The translations under genes and the position numbers were made by a program. Source: an uncultured Bacteroidales bacterium (GTDB taxonomy: Bacteria; Bacteroidota; Bacteroidia; Bacteroidales; UBA932). From it: DNA of 53,755 nt. The stretch covers positions 1-53,755 of the forward strand of contig ONRD01000011.1 in the NCBI GenBank assembly GCA_900320185.1, given 5' to 3'. The notes beneath the pieces were generated by a model that saw nothing but the letters and a program-made list of their open reading frames with translations, was not told the origin of the DNA and ran no database searches. Positions 15,272-24,464 of this stretch are shown in pieces; the first letter of the stretch is position 1, and each line of letters opens with the position of its first letter.

Positions 15272-16774
15272 ATGAGCAAAGAAATCTCAAGACGCAACTT
15301 CCTCAAGACAGGAAGCGCCGTGGCTGCCGGAATGGTGGTCGCCCCGAACATCATCATCGCCGGAGAAACGCCCCGCAAGAAGGAGAAGAAAAAGAAAGTC
15401 TCTCCCAATGACAAGCTGAACATCCTCGGCGTAGGTATCGGAGGCCGTGGCGCATCCGACCTTAAGGAAATGGCTACCGAGAACATCATCGGTCTGTGCG
15501 ACGTCGACTGGAAGTACGCCGACCATGTCTTCAACGACTACCCCCAGGCCAAGAAGTACAACGACTACCGCGTGATGTTCGACGAAATGCTCGACAAGGC
15601 TGACGCCGTCATGGTCGCTACCGCAGACCACACGCATGCAATCATCGCAGCCCAGGCCATGGCTGCCGGCAAGCACGTCTATGTCGAGAAGCCCTTGACC
15701 CTCACCGTCTACGAGGCACGTCTCCTGACCAAACTCGCCGCCAAGATGAAGGTCGCCACGCAGATGGGCAACCAGGGTGCTTCCAGCGAAGGCACCAGGA
15801 AGGCGCTCAACTGGCTCTGGAACGGAGAGATCGGAGAGGTCCGCAGGGTTGACTGCTTCACCGACCGCCCCATCTGGCCGCAGGGACTCGAGAGGCCCGA
15901 GAAGGAAGAACCCGTTCCTTCCACCCTCAACTGGGACTCCTTCATCGGACCTGCTCCGATGCGTCCCTACAACTCGATCTACACCCCCTGGAACTTCCGC
16001 GGATGGTGGGACTTCGGCACCGGGGCCATGGGTGACATGGCCTGCCACATCATGCATGTCCCGTTCAAGGGCCTGAAACTCGGCTACCCCACCAAGGTGG
16101 AGGCATGCTCGACCAAGCTCCTGACCGACTGCTGCCCCAGCGCGGAGAAGATCCACCTCTGGTTCCCCGCAAGGGACAACATGGCCAAGCTCGCCATGCC
16201 TGAGGTCGAGGTACGCTGGTTCGACGGCGGCTTCACTCCCGAAAGGCCCGAAGGCCTGCCCGCAGGCTTCAACCTCAACATCAACGGCGGCTGCAGCATC
16301 TTCTACGGCACCAAGGACATCATGATCGTTGGCACCTACGGCAGCGATCCGATCCTCGTGTCCGGCAGGAAGCCCGAAGTTCCCCAGCTCTGCCGCGAGA
16401 TCACCATCTCCCACCAGCAGGACTGGATCCGCGCCTGCAAGGAGTGCATGAACGATCCCGACAACTTCGTCCGCTCGGCTTCCGACTTCAGCGAGGCCGG
16501 TCCTTTCGTCGAGATGGTCGACCTCGGCGTCGCCGCCGTCAGGCTCCAGGCCCTCAACCAGGTACTTGACTGGGACGGCAACAAGATGGAGTTCACCAAC
16601 ATCCCTGCCAACGCCCAGATCCGCATCATGGAGAAGGACGGCTTCTCGATCAAGGACGGCCATCCTACCTTCCAGAACACCTACACCGACCCGATCAACG
16701 CCCGCGAATTCGCAGCTCACCTGATCAAGCGTCAGTACCGCGAGGGCTACGTCCTTCCCGACATGCCCGAATAG
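15272..16774 (+). CDS. Tat-exported Gfo/Idh/MocA family oxidoreductase
   Basis: An NAD(P)-dependent sugar oxidoreductase. The N-terminus SRRNFLKTGSAVAAGMVV is a twin-arginine signal, so the enzyme is probably exported with its cofactor bound. The Rossmann segment LNILGVGIGGRGASDL starts near residue 50, DVDWKYA follows, and the family lysine is in HVYVEKPLTLT near residue 135. The C-terminal alpha/beta domain has WWDFGTGAMGDMACHIMH, with the usual conserved His. It heads a three-gene unit with DUF1080 and a TIM-barrel protein. Work on Bacteroides shows that such sets oxidise glycosides at C3 and then cleave the 3-keto-glycoside; I infer the same pathway here. Length 500 aa. Confidence 0.9.
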   Translation: MSKEISRRNFLKTGSAVAAGMVVAPNIIIAGETPRKKEKKKKVSPNDKLNILGVGIGGRGASDLKEMATENIIGLCDVDWKYADHVFNDYPQAKKYNDYRVMFDEMLDKADAVMVATADHTHAIIAAQAMAAGKHVYVEKPLTLTVYEARLLTKLAAKMKVATQMGNQGASSEGTRKALNWLWNGEIGEVRRVDCFTDRPIWPQGLERPEKEEPVPSTLNWDSFIGPAPMRPYNSIYTPWNFRGWWDFGTGAMGDMACHIMHVPFKGLKLGYPTKVEACSTKLLTDCCPSAEKIHLWFPARDNMAKLAMPEVEVRWFDGGFTPERPEGLPAGFNLNINGGCSIFYGTKDIMIVGTYGSDPILVSGRKPEVPQLCREITISHQQDWIRACKECMNDPDNFVRSASDFSEAGPFVEMVDLGVAAVRLQALNQVLDWDGNKMEFTNIPANAQIRIMEKDGFSIKDGHPTFQNTYTDPINAREFAAHLIKRQYREGYVLPDMPE

Positions 16775-16784
16775 CAATGGCCGA

Positions 16785-16816
16785 GACGGCGTCCCGGTCC
16801 TCCCGGGCACGCCGTC
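16785..16816 (+). other. Strong intercistronic hairpin
   Basis: GACGGCGTCCCGG (16785-16797) pairs with CCCGGGCACGCCGTC (16802-16816), followed by only four T. It lies between the oxidoreductase and DUF1080 genes and could be a leaky terminator or an mRNA-stability element. Confidence 0.6.
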
Positions 16817-16851
16817 CTTTTACGGAAACACTTAACAATCAATATTCAAAG

Positions 16852-17763
16852 ATGAAAAAGACTCTGTTTATCATCGCATGCGCTGCCACCATTCTTTCGG
16901 TGGCATCCTGCAAGAACAACAACAAGAAGGCCGAAGAGCCTGCGGCTCCTGCCGAAATCGCATGGACCGCTGCCCTTCCCGACACTGTGATCGCCCATGC
17001 TGACGCTCCGGAATATACTCTTGTCCGCGCCGCACAGGTTGACCTCGCTTCCCTGAAAAAGGATGCCGACGGCGCCTACATCCTCTTCGACGGGACCACT
17101 CTCGACGGATGGCGCGGCTATGGCAAGGACACCATCCCTTCAAGGTGGACCCTTGAAGACGGTGCCATCAAGTTCACCGGATCCCACACCGGAGAAGGCC
17201 AGACCCTTGAGGGCGGCGACATCATCTTCGCCCACAACTTCAGGGACTTCGAACTCAGCCTCGAGTGGAAGGTCGCCGAGGGAGGAAACTCCGGCATCTT
17301 CTACCTCGCACAGGAGGTCAAGACCAAGGATCCGAGCACCGGAGCCGACCGCTATGAGCCCATCTATGTCTCCTGCCCCGAGTACCAGGTACTTGACAAC
17401 GAGCGTCATCCCGATGCCAAGCTGGGTGTCGACGGTAACCGCATGAGCGCTTCCCTCTACGACATGATCCCTGCCAAGCCTCAGAACTCGAAGCCCGCCG
17501 GCGAGTGGAACACCGCCAGGATCATGGTCTACGAAGGAACCGTGGTCCACTACCAGAACGACGAGAAGGTCCTGGAATATCACCTCTGGACCCCCCAGTG
17601 GACCGACATGCTCCAGGGATGCAAGTTCTCCCAGAAGGCATGGCCAATCGCTTTCGAACTGCTGAACAACTGCGGCGGTGAGAACCACGAAGGCTACATC
17701 GGAATGCAGGACCACGGCGACGACGTCTGGTACCGCAACATAAAGGTCAAGCTCCTCAAGTAA
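16852..17763 (+). CDS. DUF1080 lipoprotein (3-keto-glycoside hydrolase family)
   Basis: The ATG at 16852 gives MKKTLFIIACAATILSVASC, a lipoprotein signal with the lipobox Cys at residue 20; a longer frame starting at 16777 would cover the hairpin. The mature part is a single DUF1080 (3-keto-disaccharide hydrolase, PF06439) jelly-roll domain: LFDGTTLDGWRGYGKD, then LSLEWKVAEGGNSGIFYLAQE, EYQVLDNERHPDAKLG and the closing GYIGMQDHGDDVWYRNIKV. Family members act on 3-keto-glycosides made by Gfo/Idh/MocA partners such as the gene just upstream. Length 303 aa is standard. Confidence 0.92.
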   Translation: MKKTLFIIACAATILSVASCKNNNKKAEEPAAPAEIAWTAALPDTVIAHADAPEYTLVRAAQVDLASLKKDADGAYILFDGTTLDGWRGYGKDTIPSRWTLEDGAIKFTGSHTGEGQTLEGGDIIFAHNFRDFELSLEWKVAEGGNSGIFYLAQEVKTKDPSTGADRYEPIYVSCPEYQVLDNERHPDAKLGVDGNRMSASLYDMIPAKPQNSKPAGEWNTARIMVYEGTVVHYQNDEKVLEYHLWTPQWTDMLQGCKFSQKAWPIAFELLNNCGGENHEGYIGMQDHGDDVWYRNIKVKLLK

Positions 17764-17790
17764 AACCAATTACCCGGAATTACGGCTTTT

Positions 17791-18693
17791 ATGGACATGA
17801 AAAAGACTGTATTCGCATTGGCAGCCGCCCTCCTCGCCCTCGCATCCTGCGCAGGACCGAAGGATGCGGCACTCCCAAAGAAGGACATCGGTGTCCAGCT
17901 CTACAGCATCCGCGACCAGATCGGCAATCCTGAACTCTACGCCCAGAACCATGAGGAAGTCCTCAAAGGACTCGCTGAAATGGGCTATTCGGGCTGCGAG
18001 GCAGCCTGCTACGGCGACGGGACCCTCTACGGAGTCTCTCCCGAGCAGTACAAGAGCGACCTTGAAGCGGCAGGCCTGAAGTCCCTTTCAACCCACATCA
18101 TGAAGGGCCTTTCCGAGGAGGAGCTCCAGAGCGGAGACTTCACTCCTTCAATGGAATGGTGGGACAAGGCGATCGACGCCCACAAGAGGGCTGGCTGCAA
18201 GTACATCGTGTGCCCCGGATTCGGCATTCCCGGCACCCTGGCCGGCCTGAAGGTCTACTGCGACTACTTCAACGCCATCGGCAAGAAGTGCCTCGAAAAC
18301 GGCATCCTCTTCGGCTACCACAACCACTCCCATGAGTTCAACAAGCTCGAGGACAAGGTGATCTACGACTTCATGATCGAGAACACCGACCCTCAGTACG
18401 TGTTCTTCGAGATGGATGTCTACTGGGCGGTGATGGGCAAGGCCTACCCTGTCGAGTATTTCAGGAAGTATCCCGGTCGCTTCAAGCTCCTCCACATCAA
18501 GGACCATCGTGAGCTCGGCGAGAGCGGAATGGTCGGTTTCGACGCCATATTCAACAACCTCGAGACCGCAGGTGTCGAGGCCATCATCGTCGAACTCGAA
18601 GCCTTCACCAACGGTGACTGGAAGGAGAGCATGAAGATGTGCGCCGACTACCTCCGCAAGTCGGACTTTGTCCCTGCATCCTACGGGAAGTAG
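17791..18693 (+). CDS. Sugar phosphate isomerase/epimerase-like TIM-barrel lipoprotein
   Basis: The start MDMKKTVFALAAALLALASC is a lipoprotein signal (the Met at 17797 is an alternative). The mature protein is an AP endonuclease 2/xylose-isomerase-like TIM barrel (PF01261): IGVQLYSIRDQI opens the barrel, and the metal ligands are suggested by HNHSHEF near residue 173, FEMDVYW near 210 and LLHIKDHRE near 233. Close relatives are found with DUF1080 and Gfo/Idh/MocA genes, where they act on 3-keto sugars by elimination or epimerisation. Third gene of the unit, 27 bp after DUF1080, ended by a clear terminator. The exact reaction is inferred from context. Confidence 0.9.
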   Translation: MDMKKTVFALAAALLALASCAGPKDAALPKKDIGVQLYSIRDQIGNPELYAQNHEEVLKGLAEMGYSGCEAACYGDGTLYGVSPEQYKSDLEAAGLKSLSTHIMKGLSEEELQSGDFTPSMEWWDKAIDAHKRAGCKYIVCPGFGIPGTLAGLKVYCDYFNAIGKKCLENGILFGYHNHSHEFNKLEDKVIYDFMIENTDPQYVFFEMDVYWAVMGKAYPVEYFRKYPGRFKLLHIKDHRELGESGMVGFDAIFNNLETAGVEAIIVELEAFTNGDWKESMKMCADYLRKSDFVPASYGK

Positions 18694-18720
18694 GCTGGAA
18701 GCGGCTTGTCGCAACATAAG

Positions 18721-18769
18721 GGCCGGAAGCAACTTATCCAACCACAGGAAAAGGGCTTCCGGCCTTTTT
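18721..18769 (+). terminator. Intrinsic terminator after the TIM-barrel gene
   Basis: GGCCGGAAGC (18721-18730) pairs perfectly with GCTTCCGGCC (18755-18764), followed by five T. The loop is 24 nt. Confidence 0.85.
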
Positions 18770-18791
18770 ATTAATTTGGTTGTCCGTGAAT

Positions 18792-19376
18792 ATGACAGAA
18801 CACCACCCGCTCGAACCTTTCCTGCCGCAAGGAGCGCGCCTTCTCTTCCTGGGGAGCTTTCCCCCACCCAGGAAGAGATGGAGCATGGATTTCTTCTACC
18901 CCAACTTCATAAACGACTTCTGGCGTGTTGCCGGACTGGTTTTCTACGGCTCGAGGGAGTACTTCGTCGTCCCTGGTGAAAAGAGGTTCGACAAGGAGCT
19001 CGTCGAGAGTTTCTGCACTGAAAAAGGAATCGCCCTCTACGACACCGCCTGCGCTGTAAGGCGGCTCAGCGGAAACGCCTCCGACAAGTTCCTGGAGGTC
19101 GTGGAACCTACCGACATCGGGATGCTCCTGGAGAAGCTTCCCCTTTGCACGGACCTTGCTGTCACGGGGCAGAAGGCCTCCGACGTACTCACTCTAGGAT
19201 ATGGCCTGCCTGAGCCTCCGATCGGCGGATTCAAGGAAATCACCCTCTGCGGACGCGCCCTCCGATTCTGGAGGATGCCTTCCACTTCAAGGGCCTATCC
19301 CCTCAAACTGGAGCTGAAGGCGGAAGCCTACCGCAAGCTCTACTCGGCGTCCATCGGCGTTCCCGGCCTTCAGTAA
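18792..19376 (+). CDS. Uracil-DNA glycosylase superfamily protein
   Basis: A 194-residue protein of the UDG superfamily (Mug/HDG-like branch), which removes deaminated or mismatched bases from DNA. The active-site strand is LLFLGSFPP at residues 17-25, followed by DFFYPNFINDFWRV and the second motif region LAVTGQKASDVL. The motif GSFPP in place of the usual GxDPG/GINPG is typical of the less-studied family-6-like group. The ATG at 18792 is preferred to a TTG 12 bp upstream. It is flanked by terminators on both sides and is probably monocistronic. Substrate base is not predictable. Confidence 0.82.
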   Translation: MTEHHPLEPFLPQGARLLFLGSFPPPRKRWSMDFFYPNFINDFWRVAGLVFYGSREYFVVPGEKRFDKELVESFCTEKGIALYDTACAVRRLSGNASDKFLEVVEPTDIGMLLEKLPLCTDLAVTGQKASDVLTLGYGLPEPPIGGFKEITLCGRALRFWRMPSTSRAYPLKLELKAEAYRKLYSASIGVPGLQ

Positions 19377-19412
19377 CGGCCTGGCTGCCGCTGCTGGGAA
19401 ACTCGACGGACA

Positions 19413-19447
19413 AAAACAGAAGAGGCCGACCCTTTCAGTCGACCTCT
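19413..19447 (-). terminator. Terminator for the S9 peptidase gene
   Basis: On the minus strand AGAGGTCGAC pairs with GTCGGCCTCT across a 7-nt loop (19421-19447), then TCTGTTTTTG. The stem may also serve the converging UDG gene. Confidence 0.75.
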
Positions 19448-19473
19448 TCGATCAGTTTTCTGCTGCAGCGGCG

Positions 19474-22400
19474 TCAGTCGGCAGGCTCGAAACCGAAGTA
19501 TTCTCCCTTGCGGTTCACAGGCACTCCGGACTTCATCCAGGCAGGCATGGGATCCCCCTTGAGATAGTGGTCGAAGAACTGCTGGAGACGCTTCGACAGA
19601 TCCTTGCAGTTTCGGCGCTCCATCAGGTTGTGCGCCTCGTTGTTGTATTCAAGAAGCCAGCAAGGCTTGCCCAGACGGCGCAGGGCGCTGAAATACTCGA
19701 TGCCCTGATACCACGGAACGGCTCCGTCGTTGTCGTTGTGCATGATCAGAAGCGGCGTCCGTACCTTGTCGGCATGGAACACCGGAGAATTCTCGATGTA
19801 GAGGTCCAGGCCACCCTCGTCCCAAAGGGTCTTTCCTATCCTGCTCTGGCCGTGCTCGTACTGTCCCGCACGGGTGATTCCAGACTCCCAGCGGATGCCG
19901 CCGTAGGCGGAAGTCATGTTGCTGACCGGAGCGCCGGCGCCGGCTGCCGCGAACATGTCGGTACGCGTCACAAGGTAAGCTGTCTGATAGCCTCCCCAGC
20001 TCTGGCCCTGGATGGCCATGCGGTCCTTGTCGGCGAAAGGATATTCCCTGCACAGGGCTTCGGCACCGGAGCAGATGCAGTTATAGGCACTCTCCCCGGG
20101 ATGGCCGTCCTTGTAGACTATGTCCGGGATGAAAACAAGGTACCCCCTGGAAGTGTAGAAGCTGATGTTGACCGTGGAGCGGGACGGAGCCGGAGTCCAG
20201 AAATTGTAGAGCGAGTTGGAGTACTTCTCATAGAAATAGCACATCACCGGAAGTTTCTCGCCGGGCTTGACCCCGTCCGGGACAAACACAAGACCCTTCA
20301 TCGGAGTGCCGTCGTAGGCGTTCCAATGGAAGAGTTCCGCATGGCCCCAGCGGTAATCGGCCATCTGGGGATTGATCGCCGAGAGTTTCTCGCAGGAAGC
20401 GAACAGGTCGTCTGTCCTGTAGAGGTCGTAGCAATGCCGGAAATTCCCTTTCTGGAAATACACCGTACCGGCCTCCGGGGCCTTGATGACCGTGGTGAAG
20501 GCTACCGTGTCGGTGAAATACTTGAGCGTCTTGCCAGGCTTGGCCATGCTCAGCGAGCCAAGGCCGTTTTTCTGGGAATCCTCGTTCTGGACGCTGAAAT
20601 AAAGGATATCCTTGGCCCCCAGCGGCTTGACCACACCTGCACGACGTTCGTTCTCGGTACGCCTGTCAGCTTCCGGACTGGTCATCGAGAAGCGGTCGTG
20701 GGAGGCACGTCCGGTCCCTCCGGTAAGATTGACGGCCGACGAGCCGTCCGAAGCGAACTTCCAGACATCATAGCGGTCCTGGATGAGCAACTGTGCGTCG
20801 CCTTCAATCCACCTGGGCTGGCCGAACGCAGGCTTGCTCTTCGACGGGTGGTCGTCTTCCTCGTCATAGAACTTCACCGGGCAGGCACCCGTCAGGTTGA
20901 CTTTGGTTCCGGAAGCTATGTCATAGGTGTACCAGTTGAGGTCCGTGTTGTCGAACCAGACCAGGTACTTCCCACCGGGGGAAGCATCCAACCTACCTGC
21001 ATTGAGCCCTTCAGCCACGACACGGCGGCTGCCGTCTGCAAGGCTGACGATGGCTACGTCCTGGAGACTCAGGTCGCTCCAGGCAGACTCCCTGACATAA
21101 GGGGCGTCATCGCGTGAAAGGGCGATCCCGGTCCTCCCGCCGGCTATCAGCCTGACCCCGTCGTAGAAGGAAGTGGTCAGCGGGACAATGACTCCGGGGC
21201 GGTCCAGGTTGACCACAGCCTGGTAAGTCTTCCTGTTGGTCCAGTCGAGCCGGATCTTCTGCTGCGGCGGAGTGTAGGGCTGGTCCCAGTTCCATATGTC
21301 CAGCTGCGCGGTTTCAAAATCCACGATGGTGGTATCCTTCGGAGGCTTGACCGGGGCTATCCCGACCATGATCCTCTGGCCGTCCGGAGTGAACCAGAAA
21401 TCACTGTTCTCGGTAAGGGTCCAGCCGTCAGTCCCGGCGGGCACATATCCCTGGGGAACGATGCACTCAGAAGAGACGCTCCTGTGCCCCTTCTTGTCGA
21501 ATGAGACCCGCGACAGGAACATCGAGTAGCGCTTCCCGCCTGTCTTGTTCGTGTCGGCGGTGGCGGTGAAGGCGATCTTGTCGGAGGCGTCGCTGAAAGC
21601 AGGCCTCTTGTAGTCCTGCGCCCCCCTGTCGAGGGTGTCCAGGACCAGTTTTCCGCCTTCGTAACCAGCAAGGACCACGCAGCTCACCGAGGCCGAATCT
21701 TTCTTGTCCTTCTTCACGGTGAATGCGAAAAGGTCTCCCGCAAGTGAGACCACGGCATTGTCTGCTCCAGCCAGGGTGTCCGCCTGACCGGTCGCCGGGT
21801 CAAGGAATATGAGGCCGGATTCAGTCCCGGGCTTCGGGGCCGGCCTTGAACCGGGACGGCCCGCTCCGCCCTCCCTGGGGCCGGGGCGCACGGCACCTTC
21901 TTCCTTGGAACCGGAGCCTGCACCTTCGCCGGAAGGCTTCTCCGCCTCCGGCTTCTGCTCTTCATTCACCTCCTTCGGCTTTTCCTTCCAGGAAGACTTG
22001 TAGACGACATAGGGGATGGCTTTCTGCCCGACCGAGAACGACTCGACCACGCCGTAGCGCACCACCTCCATCGTAGAGAGGTCCACGACGGCCAGCGTGT
22101 CCTTCGCACGCTCGTCCGGTTTCTTCTTGTCTATCCTTTCCTGACGGGTCACGGCAAACTCGGGCTTGATCCTGAAGACCAGCCATCTTCCTCCAGGGTC
22201 AAGCGAAGGCTGGCTCCCTCGCGGAACCACGATCTCACGAGGGGCGGTCTTCGATGCGCGCCCTGCCTTTCCGGACTTTGCCGGACGGTAGTTCCGCACA
22301 TGCAGTTCTCCGTCTCCTTCCTGCGGGTTGACGTTCCAGACCACGACGGAACCGTCGTCCGTGGACCTTACGCCGGAAACGCTCTGCCACGAATCATAGA

Positions 22401-22503
22401 CATCGTGGTCGAGCGGCTTCTTGACCTGGGCATAGACTCCGTCCGCGACAAGGACGGACACCACCGACGCAACTGCGGCGGCAAACATTGATTTTAAGTT
22501 CAT
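19474..22503 (-). CDS. S9 family prolyl oligopeptidase-type peptidase
   Basis: A secreted serine peptidase of 1009 aa. A signal peptide (MNLKSMFAAAVASVVSVLVA) is followed by a long beta-propeller region and a C-terminal alpha/beta hydrolase domain. The catalytic Ser is in IQGQSWGGYQTAYL near residue 835, the Asp in MHNDNDGAVPW near 925 and the His in NNEAHNLMER near 955. Such enzymes release dipeptides or act as acylaminoacyl peptidases in the periplasm. Residues ~190-235 are an inserted Gly/Pro/Glu/Arg-rich low-complexity stretch within the propeller. It lies 80 bp after the MBL gene in the same direction and may be co-transcribed with it. Confidence 0.93.
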   Translation of the reverse strand: MNLKSMFAAAVASVVSVLVADGVYAQVKKPLDHDVYDSWQSVSGVRSTDDGSVVVWNVNPQEGDGELHVRNYRPAKSGKAGRASKTAPREIVVPRGSQPSLDPGGRWLVFRIKPEFAVTRQERIDKKKPDERAKDTLAVVDLSTMEVVRYGVVESFSVGQKAIPYVVYKSSWKEKPKEVNEEQKPEAEKPSGEGAGSGSKEEGAVRPGPREGGAGRPGSRPAPKPGTESGLIFLDPATGQADTLAGADNAVVSLAGDLFAFTVKKDKKDSASVSCVVLAGYEGGKLVLDTLDRGAQDYKRPAFSDASDKIAFTATADTNKTGGKRYSMFLSRVSFDKKGHRSVSSECIVPQGYVPAGTDGWTLTENSDFWFTPDGQRIMVGIAPVKPPKDTTIVDFETAQLDIWNWDQPYTPPQQKIRLDWTNRKTYQAVVNLDRPGVIVPLTTSFYDGVRLIAGGRTGIALSRDDAPYVRESAWSDLSLQDVAIVSLADGSRRVVAEGLNAGRLDASPGGKYLVWFDNTDLNWYTYDIASGTKVNLTGACPVKFYDEEDDHPSKSKPAFGQPRWIEGDAQLLIQDRYDVWKFASDGSSAVNLTGGTGRASHDRFSMTSPEADRRTENERRAGVVKPLGAKDILYFSVQNEDSQKNGLGSLSMAKPGKTLKYFTDTVAFTTVIKAPEAGTVYFQKGNFRHCYDLYRTDDLFASCEKLSAINPQMADYRWGHAELFHWNAYDGTPMKGLVFVPDGVKPGEKLPVMCYFYEKYSNSLYNFWTPAPSRSTVNISFYTSRGYLVFIPDIVYKDGHPGESAYNCICSGAEALCREYPFADKDRMAIQGQSWGGYQTAYLVTRTDMFAAAGAGAPVSNMTSAYGGIRWESGITRAGQYEHGQSRIGKTLWDEGGLDLYIENSPVFHADKVRTPLLIMHNDNDGAVPWYQGIEYFSALRRLGKPCWLLEYNNEAHNLMERRNCKDLSKRLQQFFDHYLKGDPMPAWMKSGVPVNRKGEYFGFEPAD

Positions 22504-22583
22504 CTTATATACGATTTAAAGACTTTTCATGCATTAAGGCGGGCCGGGCCTGCACCCCTGTCTTCCCCTGACGGTAAAGACCG

Positions 22584-23516
22584 CTAAGTAAACACCACCT
22601 CAAGGCCGTCGTAGGCGGCCTTCAGCGGCTTCGGCAAAGCCGAGTCAAGTTCAGCCTGGGTGCCGTGCAGGGTACGGGCCATGTGCGTCAGATAGACGCT
22701 CTGCCCCTCCTTGGGCACATAACGGCCGGTCTGGGAGAGAACCGTGTAGGTGTTGAACACAGTGGAAACGCTCGAATGGGTGAAGAGCCTGAAATCAATC
22801 GAATGCTCCAAGCCCATGGTCGCCTCCATGATAAGAGCGGTTATAGGGTTTCCGGGATTCCTGTGCGCATCGACTCCGGCCAGGTTGGCAGCGATCGCAG
22901 GGATGCCGCCCGTGTCGGTGGCATAGAGAAGCCTCACCGGGCCTTTCTCGACCAGATATATCTGGGTCTGCTCGAAGATCCTGCTGGTCGCATGGTTGGC
23001 GGGAAGCGGGGTGACCGTCACGTCGCCGACCTGGACGGCAGAACCGATGCACAGCGGGATAACCTTCGGCGAGGGTTTCCCAAGCTTTCCGGCGGCAGCA
23101 CGGAACTCGCTCACGGCAAGGTCGTACCATGTCTGGCTTACATATGCCTTCTCGATCCCGATGCCTATGGCGGCGGCGGGATTGTAGTGGTCTCCGTGCG
23201 AGTGGGTATAGAATATGGTCTTCGCCGAGAATCCCTCAGGCAGCATGTCCCTGGCGGTGTCGGTGAAATCGATGAGGAAACTGTCGTCAACCAGGACGGA
23301 ACTGAGCCTCCTGTGCTCTCCCCTTTCGTCGGGTCCGTTCCAGTCGGCGGCACCGGTTCCGAGGAAACGCACCTTGAGACCCGGTTCCTGCTTCTTTTTC
23401 CTTTGGGAAGGGTCAGGCGTCACTGCCCCGGAAGGCTCGATGGCCCCGAGAGCCGGCCCTGCCGCCATGCCCGCTGTCGCGGCGGCGGCCATTCCGATGA
23501 ATTTTCTTCTGTCCAT
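22584..23516 (-). CDS. Exported MBL-fold metallo-hydrolase
   Basis: The ATG at 23516 yields MDRRKFIGMAAAATAGMAAG, a Tat-like or Sec signal; the longer upstream frame is not convincing. After a short charged linker the metallo-beta-lactamase fold starts at KVRFLGTGAADWNG, with the metal-binding motif HSHGDHY near residues 104-110, later ATDTGG and LTHMARTLHG holding further ligand candidates. The layout resembles PhnP/PqqB/RNase-Z-like hydrolases. Length 310 aa. The substrate is unknown. It precedes the S9 peptidase gene. Confidence 0.88.
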   Translation of the reverse strand: MDRRKFIGMAAAATAGMAAGPALGAIEPSGAVTPDPSQRKKKQEPGLKVRFLGTGAADWNGPDERGEHRRLSSVLVDDSFLIDFTDTARDMLPEGFSAKTIFYTHSHGDHYNPAAAIGIGIEKAYVSQTWYDLAVSEFRAAAGKLGKPSPKVIPLCIGSAVQVGDVTVTPLPANHATSRIFEQTQIYLVEKGPVRLLYATDTGGIPAIAANLAGVDAHRNPGNPITALIMEATMGLEHSIDFRLFTHSSVSTVFNTYTVLSQTGRYVPKEGQSVYLTHMARTLHGTQAELDSALPKPLKAAYDGLEVVFT

Positions 23517-23699
23517 ATCCTTGATTATCAATTGTTGGCGATCCAATGTCCTTCCAAAACGGCTATGCCGTGCCGGAAACGACAGGCCTATAAATATAAT
23601 GAAAATTCTCAAGACAATCAAACAAGAATGCCCCCGGGAATCCCCGGAGACATTCAAAGAAGAATGATTTATGGAATGCGACCTCACGGCCGTCGGGGT

Positions 23700-24407
23700 C
23701 TATTCGGTCATCAACGAAGCCTGGCAAAGGGTGTTCCCCCCGCTCCTGGCAATGAAAAGGAACTCTTCGTCGGATACCCTCTTCATCCCGAAATCCACAG
23801 CGTCGCCCTTGCGGACCTCATGCCTGAAATTGATGTCGATCCTGGTGAACAGGCCGCTTGACAGGACCTTTTCAGGAAGAAGGTTGTAGAACATCTCTAT
23901 GTAGTGCGTGTTGTTCAGGTGGCCGTTGAAGTCGCAGTCGCTGTAGCCCACCTCCTTGATCCTGGAGAAATCCGGGATGAAAACCTTCAGCCGGCGGGGA
24001 CTCCTGCAAGGAACCGGGACATCGCCGTCGGCAAGTCCGAGGTCGGGGAACACAGGACGACGGGAAGAAGCGTCGATCACGCACCACTCGGTCGTCCCGC
24101 GGCCAATCTCACAGCCATCGGCATCGGTGACCTTGACACTCCGGTTGTAGGTAAGGCCGCCACTGCCCTTGCCTGGCCAGACGAATATGTTGAAAAGGTC
24201 GTAAAGGCGCGGCCTCTCATCGATCTCGAAGGCTGAGCGGAGAAGTACCCACGAACGACCCGCCTGCTTCATGACATCTATCCCGCAGCCTTCGCGGCGG
24301 ATGTTCCTGCCTATAGCATTGATGATGCTCCGGCACATCGAGGGGACTGTTGCCTGACCGCTGAGGTCCACGGTCTCCGGAGTGACTGAATATTCGTAAG
24401 CTCGCAT
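23700..24407 (-). CDS. Acyl-ACP thioesterase
   Basis: A 235-residue double hot-dog protein of the acyl-ACP thioesterase family (PF01643, FatA/FatB-like), which hydrolyses acyl-ACP to release free fatty acids. The second hot-dog carries VGYSDCDFNGHLNNTHYIE near residue 165, matching the plant FatA signature with the catalytic Asn/His pair in NGHLNNTHY. The N-terminal half has LLRSAFEIDERPRLYD. The start at 24407 follows a good promoter at 24442-24449 by about 30 bp. Found widely in gut Bacteroidetes. It is transcribed divergently from the LytTR regulator, so the two may share control. Confidence 0.88.
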   Translation of the reverse strand: MRAYEYSVTPETVDLSGQATVPSMCRSIINAIGRNIRREGCGIDVMKQAGRSWVLLRSAFEIDERPRLYDLFNIFVWPGKGSGGLTYNRSVKVTDADGCEIGRGTTEWCVIDASSRRPVFPDLGLADGDVPVPCRSPRRLKVFIPDFSRIKEVGYSDCDFNGHLNNTHYIEMFYNLLPEKVLSSGLFTRIDINFRHEVRKGDAVDFGMKRVSDEEFLFIARSGGNTLCQASLMTE

Positions 24408-24441
24408 GTTTGAAATTCTTTAAGTTTTCGTTTAACGAGAG

Positions 24442-24449
24442 CAAAGATA
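24442..24449 (-). promoter_or_regulatory. -7 promoter element for the thioesterase gene
   Basis: Reverse-strand TATCTTTG, exact match to TAnnTTTG, about 35 bp before the ATG at 24407. Confidence 0.6.
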
Positions 24450-24464
24450 GCCCGCCAGGCTAAA

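Noticed and set aside
15287-16810. 507-codon open frame on the minus strand.
   Set aside because: Antisense to the Gfo/Idh/MocA gene, which has a Tat signal and Rossmann motif.
19567-21117. 516-codon open frame on the plus strand.
   Set aside because: Antisense to the S9 peptidase, whose catalytic triad is on the other strand.
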